The translations under genes were made by a program, and so were the position numbers. Shown in pieces: positions 33,801 through 42,831 of a stretch of 64,000 bases of DNA. The notes beneath the pieces are model-generated. The model did no database searches. It saw only the letters and a program-made list of their open reading frames with translations, and had not been told where the DNA came from. Source of the DNA: Psococerastis gibbosa (Eukaryota; Arthropoda; Insecta; Psocodea; Psocidae); the NCBI GenBank assembly GCA_963971405.1, contig OZ020487.1, forward strand, positions 47,031,039-47,095,038, read 5' to 3'. The number at the start of each line of letters is the position of its first letter. Within the stretch, counting starts at the first letter, position 1.

Positions 33801-36800
33801 CGCAGGTTTGAGGTCCAAAAAATCTGTACAGGTCTTGGCCATTTTCACCAATCACAGTGAAGCTGATGTTCGTGAAAGAAAAGTCTTGTTTAACTTGGCC
33901 CACGTAGTTGCCATTTGCCAGGTATACTTGAAGATTCTGAAATTGTTTGAACAAAAAAAAATAACAATGTTAATCTTTCATATTGTTAATTTGTGGACCG
34001 TGCTAACTTCGTATCTTATAATGCTTCTCCGTTCCACATTTTGTTGGTTTAATTTTTAGTTGTTTACTATACTCCCGACCACGTTTGGAACATGGAAGTA
34101 CAATATATTGTATATTAACTGGAACGGCAGGAGCTATAATATCTCTTTCAGGGCTCCCGTTACCCATCAATCAATCAATCAAAATATATTTCCAAAAAAT
34201 ACAATAAGCCATAAGCCGACTATCAGAGATACATGTGTACCCATGTAAAAAGCATCGAAGTTCTACACATTTATAGTATAACAGAACGGACACCTGGACC
34301 TGGTCAAAATTCTGTCCTTAGCTTGAGCAGGCTATTCACCCAGTGAAATTGTGTACTTCCCCGTCATATTGATTAAAGTCTAAAGTACCGGGATGATACT
34401 GCCCGACCACATTTGGAACACTTGTAAAAATCGAAAAAACTAGGTGTACCACTTATACAAGTAAACAAAGTGTTCCAAATGTCATCCTATCATGGTCGGG
34501 TATTACTATACTATTGTATTGTAGAATTCTGAGATATGGGATATTTGCTTCCCGCCAAATATATTATTTTGAATTTACCTGCCACGTCCCCTATGACCCA
34601 ACGATAATAAAATAAAATAGATGACGCATTACCAGAAGCTAAGTAACTAGCCTAAGCTAGCTAAGTGTGGCATTTGTCAAATCATCGTGGAAATGAAGAA
34701 CCAGAAGAGTTTTTTGATAATAAAACCCCCCAAATTGAGTTAGCCCAAAATAAAAATAAAATTGTCCCGACGTATGATTTTTGTGAACCTACATGCTGAA
34801 TTTCATCATAATCAACCGAGTAGTTTGCCCGGAAACCGATGGACAGACAGACATTTCGTAAAAACCACTTTTTTTTGGTTCCTGGGACCTCAAAACGTGT
34901 AATTCCGTTGAAATCTCGGAATCGAAAATTTGGACCGTCACAAAGCTTTCCTTATACTACGTATACATTGGAAAGCAAAAACTGGATGCGTAACTTGGAA
35001 CTATTATTATAAGCCAAACGTAGAAGACAATTTTTCAGATTCAGGCTGCCATTGCATTGATACCTTCTTTGCATATTTGCATAGCCTTTCCCGTTGTAAA
35101 TTCCATTTTTTAGAATAATTTTTAAAGCTTTAAAAGATTGTAATTTTAAGCAAGATTTACCAGTTTAATGCTTAAAGTTATCATTTGATATAAAAAAGCA
35201 AAATTCAATAAAATACATTAGAAATAATGAAGAGAATTTGAATTTTGAAAGCAATGCAAATGGCTGCCGACTGGTAGGCTGTTGCGAGTCTATATTACAA
35301 TATGTTAATATGTCCATGGGTTCAATATGCCACGACCACTAAGACTAAGGTAATAGACTGTACCTGTAGCATGCAAGGGAACCAGCTGACGGCGCAGCCT
35401 AAGTTCTTTGTAAAAATAGCCGAAGCCTGCCGAGTATGATCGAGTAGCGTCATAGAAAAACTACGTTGTGAGCCACAGAATGTCCGCTCCAGCTCTGTCG
35501 AATTTTCAGAGGTTGCGTATAGTGTTTCGCCGTGCGGGACTTTAATTGTATACCTCTTGGCAGAAGAATATACTGCAATAAAATAATAAATCGCTTTAGT
35601 TAAACTAAACTCCATATTGTGGGCTTTGATTGGCATAACGCATTTAATTTCATATTTAAAACATATTAGTTGGTTTTGTAACAGTCATTTTAGTTAAGAG
35701 ACACCCCAGGTTTTTGAATAAAATCCCATTTCGCATGACATATCGATCGTAGAGTCAGTAAACAAAAAATAACAAAAACTTAGAGTTTTAGAAAAACTTG
35801 TTATAACAACCAGAATTAGTAAAACCCAAATAATCGTTAAGAAATTAACTTTGTCTAAGAAACTCACTTGTGTTAGTATAATATAGGGTTTTATACTAAC
35901 ACAAGTGGGTATCTTAGACAAAGTTAATTTCTTCACGATTATTTGGGTTTTACCAATTCGGGTTGTTATAACAAGTTTTTCTAAAACTTTTGTTTCTAAA
36001 GTTTTTGTTTATTAAAATGAAATACCACGAAGTCACGAGTAATCTAATTATTTACGTAGAGCCAGAACTTAGTTGTCGTAAAGTAGTGCGTATTTTGTAT
36101 TTTATGACAATGCGTCCTTTGTCTGACCATTTTTATTAATGAGATAAAGAGATTTAAGATGAAATGTTCATCTACAATTTGAAATAGTAGTCGATCCTAG
36201 TTAGTTGATGTTTTGAATGTTACCATCACTGATAATAGCCACAGTTTTAGATCTTCCTCAACTTGACGTCCTCTTGTTTTTAAAAATCAAGTTCAATAAC
36301 TGTGGCCGATCGGTATTCGTGAGCCACAGATAATTTAGCCTACATATAAGTGAACTTTCTGACTACACATTTACTGCTCTGCGATCGAAATTTTATGCGA
36401 AATTTGTGTTTTTTTCACACCCGAAAGGAATTTCTCCCTCGGCACCAGTTGTCTCTTACGCGTTGGGTATATATTTTAGGCTGTTTTTATTGTACCTATT
36501 ATTTTAGTATTCCTCATCATGTGATGATCTAGTCCAGTGGTTCTCAAACTGTGGGCCACAGCACGCCTTCTTCATAGGACCTCGGGAGAAAATATTTATA
36601 AATGTAGGGCATTCGTGACCTATGACATTCCAACATTGGGAGATAAGGCTTGGAAAATATTGATTCCATTTCCGACATTTCCTGCATGAACGGTCCATGA
36701 CGCTTCTATGGTTGAAATTGAAGAGCCGAAACAAACTACTTGTAAAAAAGGGGAGCTGAGAGTGGTTATTGTTTGTACGCGAAAAACCTTTTAAAATAAA

Positions 36801-39650
36801 AAAATTAAAAAAATCGCAAAATGTTCGTACCAACAGTAAAAAACCTGTCATTGAAATGCAGCCACATTTGGTCGTATCAAAAAAGCAGCAATTAATTTTG
36901 ATGGTCATTTATTTTTCCATGTAATCTGGTTAGGGGGCCACGGGCAATTGGCTTCTCTAAAAGTGGGCCACCGCATTGAAAGTTTGGGAACACTGATCTA
37001 GTCAAATGTTGCATAGACCACTTACGTGTTTCTACAGTTTGATGAATTAGCACCGTTTTGACTCCTGTGAGAAAGTCCAGACCTGTCACGGGCATAAACT
37101 GTGATTGAGAAGTGGACACCCAGCCTACGGTGGACACAGGAACCTGTCTTCGGTGGACTTGTGGCTGCTGTGACACTATAATACGCTGTTGTTCCACTAC
37201 ACGCTCTGAAAATAGGATTAACATCAAAAGAAATGTGGCCCGGTGCTATTCTACGACAACAGCCCAAACTAGTGTCTAAATTGAAAGCCTATCATTAAAT
37301 TTATTAATGATACGCCTACTAGTGTTTCGGTGTCACCCACCTTCCGTTGAATTTCTAGGAGTTGCTTGTTCTGTCTCCACACTGACCCGTGCCGATGTGG
37401 GTTGACTGAGTGAGATGTCATCAAGGAACGATGCCGGATATTCTGTCAAGTCAAACATAGAGCCTAAAACAGTTGTGGAAATATACATCCAGTAAAACCG
37501 AAAAATATCTATTATGGGCTGATTTGCAGACCCCCCGTCAAATAATAATACCGATTTGCGATCTTCTAGGTGCGTAGACACACACTGTTTTCCATATTTT
37601 TATTGTGAAGCTCTCAGTAAACATCGTTCTTCTCGGTTTTGGTTTTAGTTCTTCCATATAGGTCTGAATGGTCCAGTTGGTAAAGAACTAGACTAAATAA
37701 AACGGAAGCACGAGGTTCGGGACTCTACATAAAACGAAAACTTTTCCAATCCAACCCTAACGAGTGTAGAAAGCTTTAAGAGTGTACAGCCCGTAGGAAA
37801 GTGGTAGCCCGAAATTTAATAACTATTATTATTTTTTAATTAACTAAGCATGTCATTAAAGATTTGGCTCATCAAAGTTGCAGAAGACTACTTTATGCAT
37901 CATATAATAAGGTATTTTTATTTTTCGAAATTGTAGTTTCTTCATAAAATCGCTTTTACGTGAAAAGTTATTGTTTATATTAAATATCTGCATGGTTCTG
38001 AAAAAACTACAATTTCGAAAATTAAAAATATCTTATAATATGATGCATGAAGTAGTCTTCCACAACTTTGATGTGCCAAATCATTAATAACATGCTTAGT
38101 TAATTCAATAAAAAATAAAATGTATTAAATTTCGGGCTGCCAATTTCCTACGGGCTGTACACTCTTAAGTAAATTTATAAATAAAATCAAAATTGTCTCT
38201 TACACTATTGCAGTGCCATGTTTTTGCAGGAGAAACATGAAAACCAAGTTTTGTATAACTATAAGGGTGTTCACAACGTTGAAATTGCACTGCACCAGAT
38301 GGCGGTAACGTTAAGAGTGGGCGTTGGATAAAGTATGTAAATACGTTGAAGTCAGTGGGTCCGAACCCCCCCCCCCCAAAATTTAGCAAAATAGCAAATT
38401 TTTTAGATATTTATCCAACAAAAAAAATCGCCAGGGAGACCCCGGTCCCCCCTTTTTCCAGTTTTGTTAATAAAGTTTTCGTCTGCAAAATCAAAATCTC
38501 AGGCCTATCTTTTAGAAAACAACCCCCGGGGGGGGGGGCGCCAAATGAAACACCACCCCATTCGAAAACCTATCGTAAGCGGGCAAACTTTATGAAAACT
38601 GGACCCCCCCAAAAAAAAAATCTGGCTACGCCACTGGTTGAAGTTATCGAGTTAAAGTGTTAAATCCAAGTTACCACACATGAGTGGGGAATGGGTGGTG
38701 CTGCAGGTTCACCGTGATTTAAACAAAATAAATATGGATGTGACTGACATATTAGTGTAACTCAATTGAAGTATGAAGTGAATTTTTTTTTCTTATAAAA
38801 ATATATTAATCGCATACAAACAATTTAGTGAATGTATTGACCTCTTCAGTCGCCTCTGTAGGTTAGTACCCGTGTTGAGTTACGACACGTCTCCGATCGC
38901 ATGGCGTGTAAAGACTCGCACAAATGCAAGGCCATCGAAGTCGATTTAGCTGGTCACTTCAGTCTTCCGTTTCCACGAATGTTAACTTAACTCGACTTAA
39001 CATACTGAACTTAGTACATGGGTACCTTGGGATTTCACCACCCTGGGCGACAAGTTTTTCTGCCCCCCCCCCCTACCCCAGTAAAAAAAAATGTTGCTAA
39101 AGAAAATTGTTAGAAATACGACCAAAGTATAAGCTCTAAAGCTATACCTACTTTAATTAACTTGGATAAACACCAATGGTAAAAAATAGACCTCAGAGGT
39201 AGATCAGGATTAATACAAATGTTTCCTTCCCTTTCGTTCGGCAAAATTTTTGACAACCTTAGAAAAGTTAGTACTTTCTTGAAACCCATTACAGCAGCTA
39301 CTGTAGTCGACCATCTGGTTTCTGACAAGGATTTCACAACAGGGGTTTTATTTTTAATGTATGAGGTAGGTAGGCTCCTTTTTTCATTTCGACTGGCAAA
39401 GGCCAGTCTGCCCTTTTATAGCCTGACTAGGGTTAACCATTTAACACCAACATTTCGAAGGCCCTTTATTGTATTCAGTATTTTATGCAGTACCTGGCTC
39501 AAAGACAATTTTCGTATTTTTAAATTGGCTCTCGTCATCGTCGTCACTCGTGAACGGATTATACTGATCATTGACCGTTCCTGTTGGTTCACCATCGCTT
39601 ACACTGTCGAACGGATTTCCACGAACTGCTGACGGGTTAACACCAGCCAT
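30863..39650 (-). CDS. PLSCR: Phospholipid scramblase, complete, 7 exons, 345 aa
   Basis: Exons 39650-39494, 37463-37341, 37205-37026, 35572-35364, 33936-33769, 31602-31453 and 30913-30863 join in phase; the last ends TGC TGA. The scramblase barrel begins with GLDFLTGVKTVLIHQTVETL and continues YTIKVPHGETLYATSENS, FCGSQRSFSMTLLDHTRQ, LQVYLANGNYVGQVKQDFSF, LYRFFGPQTCGW, AREWNPMIGDYDLRVDFP and the single C-terminal membrane helix KILIIAAAFLIEYMFFEH. Family members move lipids between leaflets or act as membrane-anchored adaptors. Unusual points: two NPF motifs in the 52-residue first exon followed by an acidic DDDDE run; none of the usual mid-protein cysteine cluster; a Cys-rich end (CCIRIC) after the helix. 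The 5' end choice rests on exon 1 joining exon 2 in phase and having an ATG with no competing start. Confidence 0.9.
31080..31182. repeat. Short copy of the GACGTGGTAGCAGA MITE family
   Basis: TGTCTGCTACCACGTCAAAA and GACGTTGGTGGAATCTGCGC at the right match the ends and internal word of 4892-5287. The left side has ATGCGCCCTTCTAAGCAGAC and a small hairpin ACATTTTTAGACAGTGTCTAAAAATGT (two 13-mers). In the last intron of the scramblase. Confidence 0.6.
32707..33086. mobile_element. Foldback MITE, GACGTGGTAGCAGA family, extended ends
   Basis: TAGGTGCCCATTCCATTGACC at the left mirrors GGTCAATGGAATGGGCGCCTA at the right, followed on each arm by CTATTTCCAAAA, GACGTGGTAGCAGAC and a GTTTCCACCGACCTC-like word. 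The core between 32815 and 32965 is nearly the same as in 4892-5287. The outer 40 bp differ from that element, so this is either a variant or a MITE within a MITE. In the scramblase intron between exons 5 and 6. Confidence 0.8.
33262..33360 (+). repeat. SINE family B tail fragment and ATT microsatellite
   Basis: CTAGTTGAGTAAGAAAGGGC, GGCCCTAACTCCGCTAGG and CCAGTACAATAAAG match the 3' end of family B; an ATT run follows to about 33350. Confidence 0.6.
34725..34985 (-). repeat. Dispersed repeat, reverse copy of 28837-29095
   Basis: The reverse complement gives TACGTAGTATAAGGAAAGCT, GAGATTTCAACGGAATTACA, CGTTTTGAGGTCCCAGG and ends at CTAACTCAATTTGGGGGG. In the scramblase intron between exons 4 and 5. 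Confidence 0.75.
35759..36013. mobile_element. 255-bp palindromic element
   Basis: CCCAAATAATCGTTAAGAAA, TTAACTTTGTCTAAGAAACT and CACTTGTGTTAGTATA on the left are mirrored around a 10-base centre near 35886 by TATACTAACACAAGTG, ACAAAGTTAATTTCTTCACG and ATTATTTGGG. Few mismatches remain, so it is a recent or conversion-maintained hairpin. A fragment (AGTAAAACCCAAATAATTA) lies at 56415-56435. It sits in the intron upstream of scramblase exon 4, about 190 bp from the acceptor side of that exon. Confidence 0.85.
36180..36335. repeat. MITE-like foldback with GGCCGATCGG end
   Basis: ATAGCCACAGTTTTAGATCT and TAACTGTGGCCGATCGGTAT are partial inverted ends around a short inner inverted pair. A related, better element is at 58750-58890. 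Confidence 0.45.
36535..36995. mobile_element. hAT-like non-autonomous element, 461 bp
   Basis: Ends CAGTGGTTCTCAAACTGTGG and AAAGTTTGGGAACACTG are imperfect inverted repeats of the hAT type. The 8-mer ATCTAGTC flanks both sides perfectly (36527-36534 and 36996-37003). The minus-strand open frame inside (36908-36504) runs beyond the element and is not a recognisable transposase. The insertion lies 22 bp past the donor side of scramblase exon 3, within that intron. Confidence 0.92.
37780..38164. mobile_element. 385-bp palindromic MITE with TTAA duplication
   Basis: GAGTGTACAGCCCGTAGGAAA at the left mirrors TTTCCTACGGGCTGTACACTC at the right. Inner arms are TTAACTAAGCATGTCATTAA, GCAGAAGACTACTTTATGCA and AATTGTAGTTTCTTC and their complements. 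TTAA flanks both ends (37776-37779 and 38165-38168), the target signature of piggyBac-type transposases. The central loop is about 37945-38000. No coding frame. In scramblase intron 1. Confidence 0.9.
38340..38645. repeat. Decayed repeat with poly-C/G blocks (family of 2180-2875)
   Basis: Words GTCAGTGGGTCCGAACCCCC, AATTTAGCAAAATAGCAAAT, GGAGACCCCGGTCCCCC, CATTCGAAAACCTATCG and CTGGCTACGCCACTGG match, on opposite strands, the repeat at 2180-2875, which ends CACGGCCACGCCACTG. It is a DNA-element remnant by its TGGCTACGCCACTG-type end. Confidence 0.6.
38795..38945 (-). mobile_element. SINE, family A
   Basis: Plus-strand order is TTAATCGCATACAAACAATT, GTTACGACACGTCTCCGATC, GCATGGCGTGTAAAGACTCG and GGCCATCGAAGTCGAT, the reverse of the family A consensus. 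Some head sequence is deleted. In scramblase intron 1. Confidence 0.75.
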
Positions 39651-40056
39651 GTTTAATACAGTATTAATTTTATTTACTAATAATTTTTCACAGCAAACGG
39701 GAAAAGGTTAACGTGTTCGGTTACATTCTACCTTGTCTTAACTTTGTTGGCTTATCTATTGTTTATCTGTTATCTACGATATTGTCGTGATAAGTATACG
39801 GTATACATATTTCCTGATATGCTTAAAATGCTATCAATTTGCCAATCTGCCATTTGCGGCGTTTCGTATCATCTATGGTCATTGCATTCGCTTCATTGTC
39901 TTTCTCCAAAATTAGGTTGTCATAACTACCTTGACCTAGTGCCGATTTAACACAGTTTATATACAGGCGTATAACATACGGTATCATAATATATAACTAC
40001 AAAGATTTGGGTTTTAACCGCCCAATTTTGTTTTGGCCTTACTTATACAAGCTACA

Positions 40057-40146
40057 CTCATAATTGAGTTACGACACGTCTCCGATCGCATGGTATTTAG
40101 AGACTTGCACAAGTTCAAGTACACTACCACCATGCCACCGATGCTG
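40057..40146 (-). mobile_element. SINE family A, head-only fragment
   Basis: GAGTTACGACACGTCTCCGA, TCGCATGGTATTTAGAGACT and CTACCACCATGCCACCGATG match the 5' half of family A in reverse. The 3' half is missing. Confidence 0.65.
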
Positions 40147-40483
40147 ATAAATATAATATCGATATAGCTATATAGGCGTACATACGTAAGCAGTAATTAT
40201 AAGTATAATAATTGTGATGTATTGTGAACAACAAATACACAATATATAATCCTAGGGGGACCTGCGGGCTGAGGGCGAATTGCTTGAGATTTTGGGGAAA
40301 GAAACCGGAACATCTCACTGTTGTAGCATAATTATGAGGCTCTTTTCTCCATAATTTTCAGTCTCAACTCTGGTCAGGATCAAACTTATAAATGTGTTTG
40401 CTTGGGCAGTCATGTAAGAGGGTTTATGAAGAGAGAGTGGATAGAACTAGAGTGGCTATGAAGGTGGTGTATACTGCAAAGGC

Positions 40484-40765
40484 TTTCATGGCCGGAGTCG
40501 AATGAAGAACCAGTAGAATCCGGGCTGATGGGCCGTGGTCGAAATGAAAGTGAACTTCCAAACGTTTCTTCAACATCTGCGGTCGAAATCTTCTGTGGCG
40601 CTGCGTGGACTTGGAATGTTGTACTTCGATAGTATAATCGTTACGAAGCCACCGAGGTACAACCTTCCTAGTCTACACAGCGCCACTGAAGATGTCGAAA
40701 CGTTTGGTGAAGTTCACTTTCATTTCGACCACGGCCCATTAGTCCGGATTCTACTGGTTCTTCAT
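40484..40765. repeat. Palindromic repeat, hammerhead-associated family, fullest copy
   Basis: The left arm has GCAAAGGCTTTCATGGCCGG, AGAACCAGTAGAATCCGGGC, TGATGGGCCGTGGTCGAAAT and CCAAACGTTTCTTCAACATC. The right arm mirrors these with CACTGAAGATGTCGAAACG, TTTCATTTCGACCACGGCC and TCCGGATTCTACTGGTTCTT. The plus strand at 40686-40701 reads CTGAAGATGTCGAAAC, with stem II collapsed; the left-arm core has CAGAAGA instead of CTGAAGA, so this copy's core is probably inactive. Confidence 0.65.
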
Positions 40766-41084
40766 TATTAAGGTGGTGTTGGGTCAACTGGTAGAAGATT
40801 GAAGGAGAGTCCGAGAAAGAGGAGGATGGATGACGATAATGAAGACGTCTGGCAGCTTCACGTCGGCAACTGTATAGAAGAAATAACACTGGGTCGAGCG
40901 ACCTGGGCGGAATAACCGGTCGAGGTTCTAACAGACTATATACCTATGTGCTATTATCTATTTAATTCTAAGTTAATGAAACCATATGTGATGTATGGGG
41001 CAAGTGCACAGGGGGCGAAGGGGATCACACAAGAGCTGGAGCTGCTAGTATCTGTAGTAGCTTATATATAAATATATAGAAAGA

Positions 41085-41175
41085 TTGTTGGTTCGAGTCC
41101 CACACTTCGGAGGGCATGTAAGGCAGGCGGTTCCGGGTCTTCCTAGTTGAGTGTAAGACAGGGCTATATAGCCGT
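41085..41175 (+). mobile_element. SINE family B, partial
   Basis: AGATTGTTGGTTCGAGTCCC (B-box-like), GGGCATGTAAGGCAGGCGGT and GGGCTATATAGCCGTAACTC match family B; the head before the B box is replaced by unrelated AT-rich sequence. Confidence 0.65.
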
Positions 41176-41781
41176 AACTCCGATTATCAATGGGCATGGG
41201 ATATCCAATAATTCTCTAGAACTGCAATATCGAAGATTTATCTCTCTGTAAGGATTTTTCTTCACTTAGGTTATTTGCAATCAGTCTGCCATTGAAATAC
41301 ATAGGTAAGCTAATTGCGTTTACTTAGCTCAAGAGGTAATAACTTGTTCTTGCAGTAGTTCAAAAAGGCGCTCCTTTAAATAGAAAGCATTGTTTTTAAA
41401 TAATGCTCAATTGAACTACTATTATATAATATTATATTACTATATAAATTTTAATATGCGAATAATAATGAACCTAGTCAAGCTATATTTAGAATAGTAA
41501 ACTAAACTATGGGAAAAAGGGCGATGGGATGGAAGAAAGTTTAACGAATATTTTCTAATATTTCCCGCTAGTTTTATAACTTGACAACTACGCAAACAAA
41601 TTTAAAAATTTCAAATAAATAGAAGTTTGCACATTTTGCATTTATTGCAAATACTTAAAATAGTAAAAAATATTATTTATCTTAAAAAAATAGAATAAAT
41701 TATATATTAAAAAAAATGAATTTATATACAACGATGCTACAAAGTAAGGGTAGTTTGCGCTCAACCGCGTCGTTGACCTTC

Positions 41782-41793
41782 TGCGCATGCGCA
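41782..41793. promoter_or_regulatory. NRF-1/Ewg-type palindrome TGCGCATGCGCA
   Basis: Perfect 12-bp TGCGCATGCGCA, the consensus bound by NRF-1 (Ewg in flies), commonly found in promoters of housekeeping genes. It lies about 1.05 kb upstream of the GLD2 ATG. A plausible non-coding first exon follows, with a donor CTCAAACG|GTATGA at about 41956 and an acceptor TGTATTGCAG ending at 42674. A promoter here is inference. Confidence 0.55.
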
Positions 41794-42831
41794 ACTGTTG
41801 CTATCTGCTGATAAAATATGGCACACATGTCAGAATTTGTCTAGAAATAGATAAGAAAGTTTTTGTTGATTTAAAGGAGTAATAATTGTTAGCCATTGAT
41901 CGCCGGCTCATTATAAAGTAGGAGCAACCTCAACATTCAGTATTTGGCCTCAAACGGTATGAATAAATTAAGATATATTTGTTAAAATTGTGCATAACAA
42001 TCCAGTTTCGGCATGGTAAACCGTAAGTTAATTTCTACAAATCTTTCCTTATAGTGAAATATTTAATTATAAATTAATGGTAATTTATTGCAAAATAGCC
42101 ATGTAAAGTAACCCTGCACTTTTGTTGTGCCTAGAAAACTTGAATTTTACTTGTTTCAAAGAGCATTGACTTTTATGGCCGGTTATACAGGAATCTTACG
42201 CTTTTTTACCGTACCGGTTAACCGCTCTGCAAGCTTTCTTCTATCATGAGACAACCTGTTCAAAATTTCTAACTGCATAACGTACAAAATTAACAAATAT
42301 TACAGCCAGTAGCCTAACATGGTTAATGTAATACTTTAACTACACAATTGTGCGCCAAACCTAATCATATGAAAATATTCATGAAGTGGTAGGCGAATTC
42401 AAGAAGATTTCCCCAAACTCCTATTCCTTCCGACACTTACTAGTTGCTGTCTTTCCACTGTTTCAAATGCTCGTTTCAAATCTAAAAACACAGACATAAT
42501 CTCTAAGTAAGTGCGCAGCGCTTTGGAGTTCCAACAACAACATCGTAATTTGAACCTTTCCACCAAATATTATTGTCAAACTCCAAAAACACCTACAATG
42601 TTCCTTTAAGTTATCATCACAAGTAGTCAGCAGCCCATCAAAATATTTACATTTATTTTAAATTTGTATTGCAGATAACTCAAGACTGATAGAATAGCAT
42701 ATCGAGACTACTAACATTCTTAAAAAGACAATACAATGACTATCTGTGATAGCTACGGGTGTTACGCAATTAATTCAACCCTGCTGTTGGAATCAACCTT
42801 TTAAAAAGGAGCCCCTACAATAACATGAGAT

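Larger units (their letters stand above)
39651..41781. other. Intergenic region upstream of the scramblase and of GLD2
   Basis: The scramblase (-) and GLD2 (+) diverge over this region. It holds a SINE A fragment (40057), a palindromic hammerhead-associated repeat (40484-40765), and a SINE B fragment (41085-41175). No gene is supported. The minus-strand frame at 40668-40889 includes a decayed LINE-like tail and is not a gene. Confidence 0.5.

Noticed and set aside
36504..36908. 134-codon minus frame as a transposase
   Set aside because: It runs past the left terminal repeat of the hAT element and has no DDE or zinc-finger motif.
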